Notes: generated by a model from the letters alone, not told the origin. A stretch of 64,000 nucleotides of DNA from Hyphomicrobium sp. (GCA_025351425.1 JANXVY010000050.1:29301-93300); one strand, 5' to 3'. Shown: positions 9,492 through 20,534, counted from the first letter of the stretch. Made by a program: numbers and translations.

Positions 9492-9565
9492 TGACCGCTT
9501 TCGCGGTCAGTGGGCTGCCGCCCACACCGGCCCGGGAGCACAGCTCCCGGACCCACAGTTTTTTT
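9492..9565. repeat. Three stacked hairpins plus T run
   Basis: Three perfect hairpins follow one another: TGACCGC/GCGGTCA (9492-9509), GTGGGC/GCCCAC (9510-9525) and CCGGGAGC/GCTCCCGG with an ACA loop (9532-9550). A run of seven T follows at 9559-9565. The same arrangement recurs after pccB at 62439-62497, so this is a repeated module, possibly acting as a terminator for the upstream gene. Confidence 0.75.
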
Positions 9566-9686
9566 CGCTCCTTCGCGTTTCACCGTCCGGGCCCGTTGCC
9601 GGAGATAAAACACGCACTTGGCAGCGCGTGGCTTGCACCGTAAACGAGCAAGCGAACCCCGCAATGCTGGATGCGAAACCCCTCAT

Positions 9687-10586
9687 ATGACTAAGTCCCC
9701 CGACACGGCCCTTGGTGATGCCGACCTGATGATACATGTGCAGCGTATCGCCGACGCGCTGGACCGCCTCGCGCCCAAGCCGCTCGTCGCGCCCGATTTC
9801 GAGGCGGCCGAGGCGTTCGTGTGGATGTCCGAGCCCGAAGGATTCGAGCCGGTCGCCAAGGTCAACCGGGTTCCGCTACAACTGCTGGAGGGCGTCGAAC
9901 GCGCGGCTCAGCAGCTCGTCGAGAATACCGAACGGTTTGCGCGCGGGTTGCCTGCCAACAATGCCCTGCTGTGGGGCGCACGCGGCATGGGCAAGTCGAG
10001 CCTCGTCAAAGCGGCGCATGCGCGGGTGCGTGAAATGCTCGGCCTTGGCACGCGCAGTTACGATCTGAAGCTCGTCGAAATCCATCGCGAGGATATCGCC
10101 GCGTTGCCGCGCGCGCTGCACCATATGCGGACCTCGCGCCACCGGTTCATCGTGTTTTGCGACGACCTCTCCTTTGATCGCGACGACACCAGCTACAAGT
10201 CGCTAAAGGCCGTGCTTGAAGGCGGCATTGAGGGGCGGCCCGACAACGTCATCTTTTACGCGACCTCAAACCGGCGGCATCTGATGCCGCGCGACATGGT
10301 CGATAACGAGACCGCGACAGCGATCAATCCCGGCGAGGCGGTCGAGGAAAAGGTTTCACTGTCCGACCGCTTCGGGCTGTGGCTCGGGTTCTACAACTGC
10401 TCGCAGGACCAGTATCTGGCGATGGTGCGGGGGTATGCGGCGCACTACGGTCTTCAAATCGCCCCGGCCGAACTGGAACGGGACGCACTTGAGTGGGCGA
10501 TGACGCGCGGCGGCCGCTCGGGACGCGTCGCGAGCCAATATATCCAGGACCTCGCCGGAAGGCTCGGCACACGCATCGGGGTGTAA
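9687..10586 (+). CDS. DUF815 family AAA-type ATPase
   Basis: A 299-residue ATPase of the DUF815 family, common in Alphaproteobacteria and without a settled function. It has a Walker A motif GARGMGKSS (97-105) and a Walker B-like FIVFCDDL (154-161). The middle has the family-typical FYATSNRRHLMP segment, resembling sensor I of AAA proteins, and an Arg-rich C-terminal helical part. ATG 9687 is chosen over an in-frame upstream codon because the upstream part runs into the hairpin spacer. Cytoplasmic; the neighbours give no clue to the substrate. Confidence 0.85.
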   Translation: MTKSPDTALGDADLMIHVQRIADALDRLAPKPLVAPDFEAAEAFVWMSEPEGFEPVAKVNRVPLQLLEGVERAAQQLVENTERFARGLPANNALLWGARGMGKSSLVKAAHARVREMLGLGTRSYDLKLVEIHREDIAALPRALHHMRTSRHRFIVFCDDLSFDRDDTSYKSLKAVLEGGIEGRPDNVIFYATSNRRHLMPRDMVDNETATAINPGEAVEEKVSLSDRFGLWLGFYNCSQDQYLAMVRGYAAHYGLQIAPAELERDALEWAMTRGGRSGRVASQYIQDLAGRLGTRIGV

Positions 10587-10617
10587 AGGAAGGGAAGAAC
10601 AGGGGAATCGCTATTTT

Positions 10618-10708
10618 TTGGTCGGGCTTAGTAGCCCTTAGGGACCCTGGTCCCCGGGATTATTTGGTCGGGCTCAGTAGCCCTCCGGGGCCCTGGTCCC
10701 CGGGATTA
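10618..10708. repeat. Tandem pair of 45-bp palindrome-rich units
   Basis: Two near-identical 45-bp copies lie at 10618-10662 and 10664-10708, a 46-bp period. Each contains two small inverted repeats, GGGCT-AGCCC and GGGACC-GGTCCC (GGGCCC in the second copy). They fill the gap before the frameshifted DUF1304 gene. Confidence 0.8.
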
Positions 10709-10723
10709 AGTGGAGCTGACACC

Positions 10724-11076
10724 ATGAAGCTGCTGGCTTTGGGTTTCGTCGCGCTTGTCGCGGCGCTGCATGTGGGGTCCTGATCCTAGAGATGTTTTTC
10801 TGGGACCATCCGTTTGGGCGCAAGACCTTCAAGATGACGCCAGAATATTCTGCGGCCTCAAGGGCGCTGGCCGCAAACCAGGGGTTCTACAACGGGTTTC
10901 TCGCGGCCGGCCTCGCGTGGGCGCTGTGGGCCGACCGGTTCGATCTCAAGGTGTTTTTCCTCGGCTGCGTGATCATCGCGGGCGTCTATGGTGCGATGAC
11001 CGCCAAGCGCACCATCCTCTACATTCAGGCGCTTCCCGCAGCGCTGGCACTCGCGGCCGTCTGGGCGGCCAGATGA
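10724..11076 (+). pseudogene. DUF1304 membrane protein, broken by a one-base frameshift
   Basis: The frame from ATG 10724 reads MKLLALGFVALVAALHVG and then stops. The frame that continues gives ILEMFFWDHPFGRKTFKMTPE and the rest of a typical DUF1304 small membrane protein, with about four hydrophobic helices, up to 11076. Adding one G to the GGGG run at 10774-10777 joins both halves into a normal-length protein of about 117 residues. The two pieces are offset by 68 bases, one short of a multiple of three. Either the gene is recently broken or the base call in the homopolymer is wrong. An internal ATG at 10792 could give only a truncated product. Confidence 0.8.
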
Positions 11077-11103
11077 TCAGGCTCACCCAGCTGGCGCTGC
11101 GCG

Positions 11104-11147
11104 GCGGGCTTTCGCCCGCACCCAATTGGGGGAGCGTGCTCCCCCAA
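11104..11147. repeat. Two hairpins between DUF1304 and rpoD
   Basis: GCGGGC/GCCCGC (11104-11119) is followed by TTGGGGGAGC/GCTCCCCCAA (11126-11147), a perfect 10-bp stem. It resembles the last two parts of the three-hairpin modules at 9492 and 62439 and lies between convergent genes, so it may terminate both. Confidence 0.65.
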
Positions 11148-11207
11148 ACCCCCGCCCTTTGTGATTTTTAACGTGACTGGGGCCTCGCCCCTCGCGTTGG
11201 GCCGCAA

Positions 11208-13217
<2,010 letters not shown>

Positions 13218-13247
13218 GGCGGAACTCCCGCTAAATTGTTTAAGGAT

Positions 13248-13272
13248 GCCGCCACGCCAGGGGGGTGGCGGC
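13248..13272 (-). promoter_or_regulatory. Hairpin in the rpoD leader
   Basis: GCCGCCAC (13248-13255) and GTGGCGGC (13265-13272) form a perfect 8-bp stem about 30 bases before the proposed rpoD start. In the dnaG-rpoD spacer it could be an attenuator or processing site; nothing more can be seen. Confidence 0.45.
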
Positions 13273-13390
13273 TGTCTGGTGATTGCGAACGGCACGGCCC
13301 GGAGGCTGCGCAATTTGAGAAAATCCGACTGGGCTTACACTACCGATGGCGCTGCCGCTGCAGATGGACTGGGTTCGATCGTTCGGGCGG

Positions 13391-15328
13391 TCAGGCAATG
13401 GTATCGTCGTTGGCTGGCTCCGGGGTGAATTCACCCAAGCGCTGCTGCAACTCAACGATGGTACCGAAGCTTTCAGCACTGGGATCTTCATGCCAGACAT
13501 GTTCCGCGGCGTCCAAAGACCGGCGAACACCCTGCATCCCCTGTTGGAGGGCATAGGCGTGCGTCCAGCCTGCTTCGACTGTTTCCCTGTCAGCTGAGAC
13601 CTCGGCGAAGCGATCCCGTCGGTGCGTGGCTATTTGCTCAATCGCGACCAACGTGCTTGCGAACCCTCCGTTCTGGAGGTGGGATCGTAATTCCTCTCTG
13701 TCAAGTGTTTTTTCGCTGGCCTGGGCAGAAAGAAGCGCTTCGCGCAGCTTCAGCAACGGTTCGGCGGTCATCGTCAGGTCCGCCAAAGCTTCGGCCCGCT
13801 CGCCGATCAGCCAGGGATGGTTGAGGCAGGCGCGCAGCAGCAGAGCTTCGCGCTGCGGCAGAGTGACCGTGGCGCCGACGGCCAGCGCGCTGTTGCGCAG
13901 GGCGCTGCTCGCCTGGGCAGGGACGGCCGGCCCGCCCGGGCGGAATCCCGCGCCGCGACCGCCTGCCTGCCCGCGTGGCTTGGCCGGTGCCTGACCGGTG
14001 TATTGACCGGCGACACTTCCCGATCCGCGGCGGCCGGCTGGGCCTTGCGGCCGCATCGCCTGATAGAGCCGGTCGCGGATATCGCGCTCGTAATGGCCGC
14101 GTACGACGGGGTCGAGGATGCCCTTCGTCAGGTCGCGCAGGCGCTGCTCCAGGTGGGCGCGGCGTTCGGGCGTCGTCAGGTCGCCCGCGGCGCTTTCGCG
14201 TTCGAACAGCACGTCGACCAGCGGGCGGGCGGCCTTGAGGATGCCCGCCATCGCCTCGGTGCCGCGCTGGCGGACGAGATCGTCGGGGTCCAGGCCGTCG
14301 GGCAGGAAGGCGAAGGAGACCGAGTAGCCGGGCTTCAGATGGGGCAGCACGTTGTCGATGGCGCGGAAAGCAGCCTTGCGGCCTGCGCTATCGCCGTCGA
14401 AGCACAGCGTTGGTTCGGGAACAAAGCGCCACAGCAGCTTGATCTGATCTTCGGTCAGGGCCGTGCCGAGGGGGGCGACGGCGTCCGCGAAGCCTGCTTC
14501 GGCCAGCGCCACCACGTCCATATAGCCTTCGACGACGATGATGCGGCCGCCCGCGTGGGCGGCGGGGCGCGCCTTGGCGGCATTGAAGAGGATGTGGCCC
14601 TTGTGAAACAGCGGCGTTTCGGGCGAGTTCAGGTATTTGGCGGGTGCGGTTGGGTCGAGGGCGCGGCCGCCGAATGCGATGACGCGGTCCTTCAGGTCGG
14701 TGATCGGGAACGTCACACGGTCGCGGAAGCGGTCATAGGGCACGGGGATGTCGTCGCCGCCGATCAGCATTCCGGACAAGACCATCTCGGGCACGGTGAA
14801 GCCCGCTTTGGCTAAGTGTTCTTTCAGCGCGGTCTTGGCGTTGGGCGCATAGCCTATGCCAAAGGCTGCCACCGTTTCCCGCGCGAGCCCGCGCTTCTCG
14901 ATGTAGCGGCGGGCCCCGGCGCCAGCGTTCGCGTGCAACTGCTGGCGGAAAAACACCGCGGAGGCATCCAGCAGCGCATAGATCCGCGTGCGCTGGTCCT
15001 GGACTTCGGCGTCGCGCTCTTTGGAATAGTTAGCGCGCACCGGCATGGGCACGCCCGCCTCCTGCGCCAGCCGCTCGACCGCTTCGGGGAAGCTCAGCCC
15101 TTGCGTCGTCATCAGGAACTTGAAGATATCGCCATGCTCGCCGGAGGCAAAGCAGTGGTAGAAGCCCTTCTGGTCGTTAACGAAAAACGACGCGGTCTTT
15201 TCCATCTTGAAGGGCGAGAGACCGGCGTATTCGCGGCCCTTTTTCTTGAGCGCAACGCTGCGGCCCACGACCTGGCTGACGGGCAGCCGGGCGCGGATTT
15301 CATCCAGGAAATGATCGTCGAATCGCAT
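13391..15328 (-). CDS. dnaG: DNA primase DnaG
   Basis: Makes RNA primers at the replication fork. The 645-residue protein has an N-terminal zinc-binding domain, a TOPRIM catalytic core (VVEGYMDVVALAEAGF, CFDGDSAGRKAA) and a C-terminal DnaB-interacting helical region. The zinc site is degenerate: the usual CPFH is SPFK and CFGC is CFAS, so one of four ligands remains; I recall the same change in Rhizobiales primases. ATG 15328 (MRFDDHFLDEIR) is the family start; the frame upstream to 15556 is low-complexity. It is the first gene of the dnaG-rpoD pair. Confidence 0.95.
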   Translation of the reverse strand: MRFDDHFLDEIRARLPVSQVVGRSVALKKKGREYAGLSPFKMEKTASFFVNDQKGFYHCFASGEHGDIFKFLMTTQGLSFPEAVERLAQEAGVPMPVRANYSKERDAEVQDQRTRIYALLDASAVFFRQQLHANAGAGARRYIEKRGLARETVAAFGIGYAPNAKTALKEHLAKAGFTVPEMVLSGMLIGGDDIPVPYDRFRDRVTFPITDLKDRVIAFGGRALDPTAPAKYLNSPETPLFHKGHILFNAAKARPAAHAGGRIIVVEGYMDVVALAEAGFADAVAPLGTALTEDQIKLLWRFVPEPTLCFDGDSAGRKAAFRAIDNVLPHLKPGYSVSFAFLPDGLDPDDLVRQRGTEAMAGILKAARPLVDVLFERESAAGDLTTPERRAHLEQRLRDLTKGILDPVVRGHYERDIRDRLYQAMRPQGPAGRRGSGSVAGQYTGQAPAKPRGQAGGRGAGFRPGGPAVPAQASSALRNSALAVGATVTLPQREALLLRACLNHPWLIGERAEALADLTMTAEPLLKLREALLSAQASEKTLDREELRSHLQNGGFASTLVAIEQIATHRRDRFAEVSADRETVEAGWTHAYALQQGMQGVRRSLDAAEHVWHEDPSAESFGTIVELQQRLGEFTPEPANDDTIA

Positions 15329-15437
15329 GGGGTAACGATAGACGATTTTGGGGAAGGGGCGGGGGGAAGCGGAGGGGACGGGCAGATCATGCCCGATATC
15401 CACAGGGCAGGATCGTGCAGGATCGGATCTCGCAGCT

Positions 15438-16139
15438 TCAGCGGCGTCCAAAGCCCGAGAGGATCGGACGAACGGCGACGCCTGGCCGATCGGAGGGGTC
15501 GCGGACCGTGCGGCGCTGGTTGCGGTCGACGCCGGTTGCGGCGGCCGGATCAGCATAGGTTTTCTGGGCCTGCCGCAACTGTCTCACGTGGCCGGGGAAC
15601 TCTGCTTCCAGGCGCTTGCGGCGGCGTTCGTCGCGCTTGGCGATTTGGGCGGGCGTCAGGGCGCCGAGCGGCTGTCCGTAGCAGTTCGCGTCGGGATCGC
15701 CAGGCTTCAAGACGGCGCTGGCGCAGGTGGCCCAGTTCAGCCAGCAGGCGGCTTTGTAAATGACGTACACCACGGTTGCAGATTTTTCCTGCTGGTCCTC
15801 GCCGATCCCCAGCAAGTGATCGGGGAAAAACACGCTGGCGGCGTGAAACCCGAGCAGCACGGCGATGGCGACGGGTAACGCGCCACTCCAGCCGATGTCG
15901 TGGAGGCGCCGGGCGGTGACGCAGGCGTACATCCAGTACAGCAGCAGCAGCGGTGCGAGCCACCGGGCGTCGGGCGGTGCGTCGTTCAGCCGGATTTGGC
16001 CGTCGATCCAGGATTGGAGCCCGAACAGGCAAAGGGCAAGCGGGAGGCCATATAGCAAATAGCCGTCCGCCGGAAGCCGGCCTTTCGGTGTGAAGTAGAC
16101 CAGAATGTATTTCACGATGCCCTCGCTCGCCACCACCAT
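15438..16139 (-). CDS. DUF805 family membrane protein
   Basis: A 233-residue protein with the DUF805 signature RRLHDIGWSGALP in the middle and about four hydrophobic helices. The long charged C-terminal tail, rich in Arg, Lys and Gln, is not part of the domain. DUF805 proteins are inner-membrane proteins of unknown function. ATG 16139 (MVVASEGIVKYILVY) is chosen because the domain starts right after it; an open frame continues to 16259 with unlike sequence. It lies between yqeY and dnaG on the same strand but with spacers over 100 bp, so an operon is not certain. Confidence 0.75.
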   Translation of the reverse strand: MVVASEGIVKYILVYFTPKGRLPADGYLLYGLPLALCLFGLQSWIDGQIRLNDAPPDARWLAPLLLLYWMYACVTARRLHDIGWSGALPVAIAVLLGFHAASVFFPDHLLGIGEDQQEKSATVVYVIYKAACWLNWATCASAVLKPGDPDANCYGQPLGALTPAQIAKRDERRRKRLEAEFPGHVRQLRQAQKTYADPAAATGVDRNQRRTVRDPSDRPGVAVRPILSGFGRR

Positions 16140-16199
16140 GGGTCGAGGGTCGCAGAAATAGGTTTTGGGATTCTTTACTCGGTGTATTTGCGGATTTGG

Positions 16200-16295
16200 C
16201 TGGCGCAAGCTGCGGCGGCCCGTGCCGGCGGATCGCTTTTGCGCGTCACCCTGGCGCAAGCTGCGGCGGCCCGTGCCGCCGGATCGCTTTTGCGC
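16200..16295. repeat. Direct repeat of 45-bp units ending at the yqeY stop
   Basis: Two copies at 16200-16244 and 16251-16295 differ at a single position. Each begins CTGGCGCAAGC and ends GCTTTTGCGC, so each can also fold as a hairpin. The second copy ends on the yqeY stop codon, so it may act as the yqeY terminator. Confidence 0.8.
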
Positions 16296-16747
16296 TATTT
16301 TAACAAGTCTTTCACGATGCCGCTTGCCTTGCCAAAATCCATCTGGCCGGCAAACTGCTCCTTCATGACGGCAATCACCTTGCCCATGTCCTTCATGCCC
16401 GCAGCACCGAGGGTTGCGATCAGCTTGATTGCGGTGGCTTTGACTTCCGCGTCCGACATCTGCTTGGGCATGTAGGCTTCGATGACGGCGATCTCGGCTT
16501 GTTCGGCCGCGGCCAATTCCGGGCGGCCGCCGCTCGTGAACTGCTCGACCGAGTCGCGGCGCTGCTTCACCATCTTGGCGAAGACCTGGAGGATTTCGGC
16601 GTCGCTGATCGCATCCTTGCCGGAGGGGCGGGCCTCGATGTCGGCCGACTTTATGGCCGAGCTCATCAAGCGCAGCGTGCCGAGCTTGGCCTTGTCGCCG
16701 GCGCGCATCGCGTCCTTGGTGTCATTCAGAATCTTGTCGCGCAGCAT
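16295..16747 (-). CDS. yqeY: GatB/YqeY domain protein
   Basis: A 150-residue stand-alone YqeY domain, related to the tRNA-binding tail of the GatB amidotransferase subunit. Its role is not settled; a link to tRNA-dependent amidation is proposed for the family. Visible family features are MLRDKILNDTKDAMRAGDK at the start, EAYMPKQMSDAEV in the middle and KDMGKVIAVMKEQFAG near the end. The start is well supported by GAGGAG just upstream. It precedes the DUF805, dnaG and rpoD genes, which matches the common yqeY-dnaG-rpoD order in bacteria. Confidence 0.92.
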   Translation of the reverse strand: MLRDKILNDTKDAMRAGDKAKLGTLRLMSSAIKSADIEARPSGKDAISDAEILQVFAKMVKQRRDSVEQFTSGGRPELAAAEQAEIAVIEAYMPKQMSDAEVKATAIKLIATLGAAGMKDMGKVIAVMKEQFAGQMDFGKASGIVKDLLK

Positions 16748-16945
16748 CTTGCTGTCTCCTCAACGTCAAACCGGGTCTTTAGTCCCGCCGCCCCAGCCCT
16801 GCAAGCGCGTATGTCGCATCGGGGGGCAGTCCGCTTCATTGACGGCGGGGTTGCGCTCGCCTAAGCACGGGCCTTGCAACGCAACTCGTTTCCTTCGCCG
16901 CGCCAAGCCGTGCGCGCTGCGACCGCCCGCCTGTGGAGTTTTCCC

Positions 16946-18160
16946 GTGACCCTCGTCATTCCCACGCCTGCCCCTTGGGCCGACAAACCGCTGACGGCGC
17001 GTCTCGTGCTGGCCGATGGCACGGTGATCGCAGGGCAGGGCCTTGGCGCGACAGGCGCTGCCGTCGGGGAAGTCTGCTTCAACACCGCGATGACGGGCTA
17101 TCAGGAGATCCTGACCGATCCTTCGTATGCCGGCCAGATCATCACGTTCACATTTCCACACGTGGGCAACACCGGCACCAACGCCGAGGATAGCGAGACC
17201 TCGAACCTCGCGAGCCGTTCGGGCGTACGCGGTTGCGTGTTGCGGGCTCCCGTCACCGAGCCGTCCAACTACCGCGACACAGGGCATCTGCACCATTGGC
17301 TGGCGGCGCGCGGCATCATCGGCATCAGCGGCATCGATACGCGCGCGCTGACCGCGATCATCCGCGAAAAGGGCATGCCGAACGGCGTGATCGCGCACGA
17401 CCCGGCGGGCAAGTTCGATATCGACAAGCTGAAGGCCGATGCCAAGGCGTGGCCGGGGCTCGCGGGCATGGACCTCGTGCCGGACGTGACCAGCGGGCAG
17501 AGCTACGTGTGGGACGAAATGCGCTGGGCGTGGGAGACTGGCTACAAGCACAATGCTCACCCGGAATTTCATGTGGTCGCGATCGACTACGGCCTGAAGC
17601 GGAACATCCTGCGCTGCCTCGCATCGGCTGGCGCACGGGTCACGGTGCTGCCGGCCACGGCGACGGCTGCCGACGTGCTCGACCGCAATCCGGACGGCAT
17701 CTTTCTGTCGAACGGGCCAGGCGATCCGGCGGCGACCGGCAAATACGCCGTGCCGGTCATCAAGCAGCTGGTCGCGTCCGGCAAGCCTGTTTTCGGCATC
17801 TGCCTTGGCCATCAAATGCTCGGGCTGGCGCTAGGGGCCAAGACCGCCAAGATGCATCAGGGCCATCACGGCGCGAACCATCCGGTCAAGGATCACACGA
17901 CCCACAAGGTCGAGATCGTATCGATGAACCACGGGTTCGCGGTCGATCGCGGCAGCCTGCCGGACGGCGTCGAGGAGACCCATGTGTCGCTGTTCGACGG
18001 TTCGAACTGCGGCCTGCGGTTGAAGGACAAGCCGGTGTTTTCCGTGCAGCATCACCCCGAAGCGAGCCCCGGCCCGCAGGACAGCCATTACCTGTTCGTG
18101 CGGTTCGCCAACCTGATGCGTGCGGCCAAGGGCCAGCCAGCCAAGCCGGAACGGACGTAA
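16946..18160 (+). CDS. carA: Carbamoyl-phosphate synthase small subunit
   Basis: Glutamine amidotransferase subunit that supplies ammonia for carbamoyl phosphate, feeding arginine and pyrimidine synthesis. The 404-residue protein has the N-terminal CarA domain ([20 protein letters not shown]) and a class I amidotransferase domain with the Cys286 nucleophile in FGICLGHQ and the His/Glu pair in [13 protein letters not shown] 16946 has GTGGAG 8 bases upstream; a longer TTG frame from 16874 lacks such a site. carB is not in the window. The gene ends four bases from the convergent RlpA-TPR gene, the two stops forming TAACCGGTTA. pyrD at 49.7 kb belongs to the same pyrimidine pathway. Confidence 0.95.
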   Translation: MTLVIPTPAPWADKPLTARLVLADGTVIAGQGLGATGAAVGEVCFNTAMTGYQEILTDPSYAGQIITFTFPHVGNTGTNAEDSETSNLASRSGVRGCVLRAPVTEPSNYRDTGHLHHWLAARGIIGISGIDTRALTAIIREKGMPNGVIAHDPAGKFDIDKLKADAKAWPGLAGMDLVPDVTSGQSYVWDEMRWAWETGYKHNAHPEFHVVAIDYGLKRNILRCLASAGARVTVLPATATAADVLDRNPDGIFLSNGPGDPAATGKYAVPVIKQLVASGKPVFGICLGHQMLGLALGAKTAKMHQGHHGANHPVKDHTTHKVEIVSMNHGFAVDRGSLPDGVEETHVSLFDGSNCGLRLKDKPVFSVQHHPEASPGPQDSHYLFVRFANLMRAAKGQPAKPERT

Positions 18161-18164
18161 CCGG

Positions 18165-20435
18165 TTATTCCGCGGCCAGCGGCATCGGCATCGAGGTGTC
18201 GTAGTGCTGGGCGAGGGCGGCGAGGTGCGCACGGATGCGGCTCTGCGGTCCCAGATAGTTGCGCTCGCTCACTTGCAAGGCGTCGAGTGCGCGGTCGAGG
18301 AGCAAGCGGCCTTCGGTGCCGTTGGCCTCGCCGGCTGCGATCAGGCACAGCATCAACACGGTTTCGATGGTGTCGGGATGGCGTTCGCCCAGCGAGCGCT
18401 CGCGGATGTCGAGGGCGTGCGTGAGCATGGACCGGGCGGGGGCATGGGCGCCGGCCAGCCGGTAGAGGTTGCCGAGGGCCGCATAGCCGGTCGCGGTTGC
18501 CGGATGCGCCGGGCCGCAGTTCGCCGCCAGGGTGCGCGTGCCGGCGTTGAGGAGTTCCTCGGCGGCGCCGAACTGGCCAAGTTCGCCCAGCACGGTGCCG
18601 ATGCTGATCATGCTCGAGGCCTGATCGAGGCTGTCCTGGCCGCTCACAGCGATGAATTGCGACCACGCCAGGCGATGCTCGGTTTCGGCGGCGTTCAGGT
18701 GACCCTGGCAGCGCAAGGCTTCGGCGAGGATGGACAAGGTGAGCGCGTATTCGCGGCTGAACTTGCCGGCCGCACGGCGGATCGACAACGCCTGGCGGGC
18801 GACGTGTTCAGCGTCCAGGCCGCGGCCTTGTTTCACCAGCGACAGGGCATAGTCGTCGACGAGGTCGCCGACGGCTGGGTGCTCATTGCCGACGGCCAGC
18901 GCCATGGTGGCCAGCGCACCGCGATAATGGGTTTCGGCGGTTGCGAAGCGGCCCTGTTCGCGCAGGCAGTTGGCGAGTTGGCCTTCTGCGCTCGCAGTCT
19001 TGGGATCGGAACTGCCGAACGCCTGCTCGCGGGCGGCCAGCAGGTGCCGATAAGCCGTCTCGGCTTGGGCGAACTCGAACCGTTCCATGCGCTCGATCGC
19101 TTCGGCGCGCCATTCGTCCATGGTTCGCGTCACCGGCCGGCGCGGCAGTAGCGGCAAGGAGATGATGTTGCCGATCGAGGCCGGCTTGGGAATCGTGGCG
19201 CTGCCAAGGGCTGACGGTTCGAGCACAGGCTCGGCGCTGGCTGGTCCCGCACGCCGGGCGAGCGCCGTTGACCGGCTCGACGACGGCGTGCGCGTGCGCC
19301 AGCGCACGGTTGCCACCGACAGGATGCCCAGAGCCACGAGCAGCTGCTGCCACGCTAACGCGTTGGGTGGCCAGTTGCGCAGGCTGCCTGGGCTTTCATG
19401 GACGGCTGCACGGGGGGGTGGACTTGCGGGCGCGGCTTCCGCTTCGGCTGCAAACGTCCGGGCGAGGGAGGGGTTTGCTTCCGTGTCCAGGCTGGCGACG
19501 GCGACGTTTACGTCCGCGTCGCGCGCGGTGACGAGGGTCGAGAAGGACAAGCTTGCGGCCGCCATCGCTTGCGGCGAGCCTAGCGTGTTGACGCGGGCGA
19601 GCGCACCCGCCGGACGGGAACCGCGATCTGTCAAAGTGACGATGGGGCCGCGCGGTCCCAGCGTGATGCGGGGCGTATTGAGAATGGCAGCCTTTGCAGA
19701 CCTTGCCGCGTCGGCATTGTTGGCTGCAAACGCGGGCAAGCTGCGGAGGCTCGCTACTACAGCCACGGAGCGGCCGTTGCGGGCCGGCGCCGTTGCGATC
19801 AGGCGGTTTTTCAGCATCAGCAACTGGTCGGGGTCGACCCGGCCGATGAACCCTTCGACGGCAGGGTAGGTGCGGCGGCGGCTGAACCGGGCTTCTTCCT
19901 GGCTCGGCGCCCAGATCACGATGACGCGCAGCTTCGCCACGCCGGACTTGTTGAATTCGAGCTTCTCGGCCACGCCCCGCGTCACGTCGATGGTGCGCAA
20001 CATGTAGAAGGGGCCGAAATCGTTGACGCGGATGTGAGCGGCCGTGCGGTTGGCCGGGTTCCAGATCAGCAGTTCGGTGCCATCGGGGTAAAGCGAGCTG
20101 GCCGCGTGGCTGTCGCTGTCGGGGTCGAACTCTTCGCCCGAGGACGTGTACGTGCCGACGTTCATGGAGTCGCGATCGGCGCTGTCGTAGAACGAGGTGA
20201 TCTCCTCGCGCTCGTTGCCGACGATGAGGCGCATTTCCTCGACCGTCTTAACCCGGTGGCAGATGCCGTTGTAGCAATGGACCTCGCCGGGGGTCTTGGC
20301 GAGCGAAGGCGTCGTGAGCGACAGGGCGGCGGCGTAGGCGGCCAGGATCGGAGCGGAAGCCTTCGACGCGTTGCGCTGTCGCATGAGCGGCCATGCCGAC
20401 GCGGCAGCGTGCCGTTTTTTCCCCCAGTTTGGCAC
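18165..20435 (-). CDS. RlpA-like double-psi beta-barrel protein fused to TPR repeats
   Basis: A 756-residue protein with an unusual layout. Residues about 20-47 look like a signal peptide. Residues about 75-180 form an RlpA-like double-psi beta-barrel, with VGTYTSSGEEFDPDS and RVNDFGPFYMLRTIDVTRG matching the RlpA pattern TASGERYDP...RINDRGPF..RxIDLS. A low-complexity Ala/Pro linker with a hydrophobic stretch near residue 370 leads to a C-terminal array of kinesin-light-chain-like TPRs (YRHLLAAREQAFGSSDPKT, DIRERSLGERHPDTIET). RlpA proteins are septal lytic transglycosylases acting on denuded glycan; whether this domain is active is unclear. GTG 20435 follows GGAG at 7 bases; an internal ATG at 20384 would trim 17 residues. 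Divergent from bactofilin. Confidence 0.75.
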   Translation of the reverse strand: MPNWGKKRHAAASAWPLMRQRNASKASAPILAAYAAALSLTTPSLAKTPGEVHCYNGICHRVKTVEEMRLIVGNEREEITSFYDSADRDSMNVGTYTSSGEEFDPDSDSHAASSLYPDGTELLIWNPANRTAAHIRVNDFGPFYMLRTIDVTRGVAEKLEFNKSGVAKLRVIVIWAPSQEEARFSRRRTYPAVEGFIGRVDPDQLLMLKNRLIATAPARNGRSVAVVASLRSLPAFAANNADAARSAKAAILNTPRITLGPRGPIVTLTDRGSRPAGALARVNTLGSPQAMAAASLSFSTLVTARDADVNVAVASLDTEANPSLARTFAAEAEAAPASPPPRAAVHESPGSLRNWPPNALAWQQLLVALGILSVATVRWRTRTPSSSRSTALARRAGPASAEPVLEPSALGSATIPKPASIGNIISLPLLPRRPVTRTMDEWRAEAIERMERFEFAQAETAYRHLLAAREQAFGSSDPKTASAEGQLANCLREQGRFATAETHYRGALATMALAVGNEHPAVGDLVDDYALSLVKQGRGLDAEHVARQALSIRRAAGKFSREYALTLSILAEALRCQGHLNAAETEHRLAWSQFIAVSGQDSLDQASSMISIGTVLGELGQFGAAEELLNAGTRTLAANCGPAHPATATGYAALGNLYRLAGAHAPARSMLTHALDIRERSLGERHPDTIETVLMLCLIAAGEANGTEGRLLLDRALDALQVSERNYLGPQSRIRAHLAALAQHYDTSMPMPLAAE

Positions 20436-20514
20436 CTACGATCTCCGCTGGACCGTACGCGATGTCCCGTTCGCGCACTGGAACCCTACTTTATGTTGCA
20501 CGTGAACACTAAAC

Positions 20515-20534
20515 GTCACCCCACGTGAGGTGAC
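20515..20534. promoter_or_regulatory. Inverted repeat in the RlpA-TPR/bactofilin spacer
   Basis: GTCACC (20515-20520) and GGTGAC (20529-20534) are inverted around eight bases in a 275-bp divergent spacer that otherwise shows no gene. It could be an operator; no known regulator is recognised. Confidence 0.3.
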
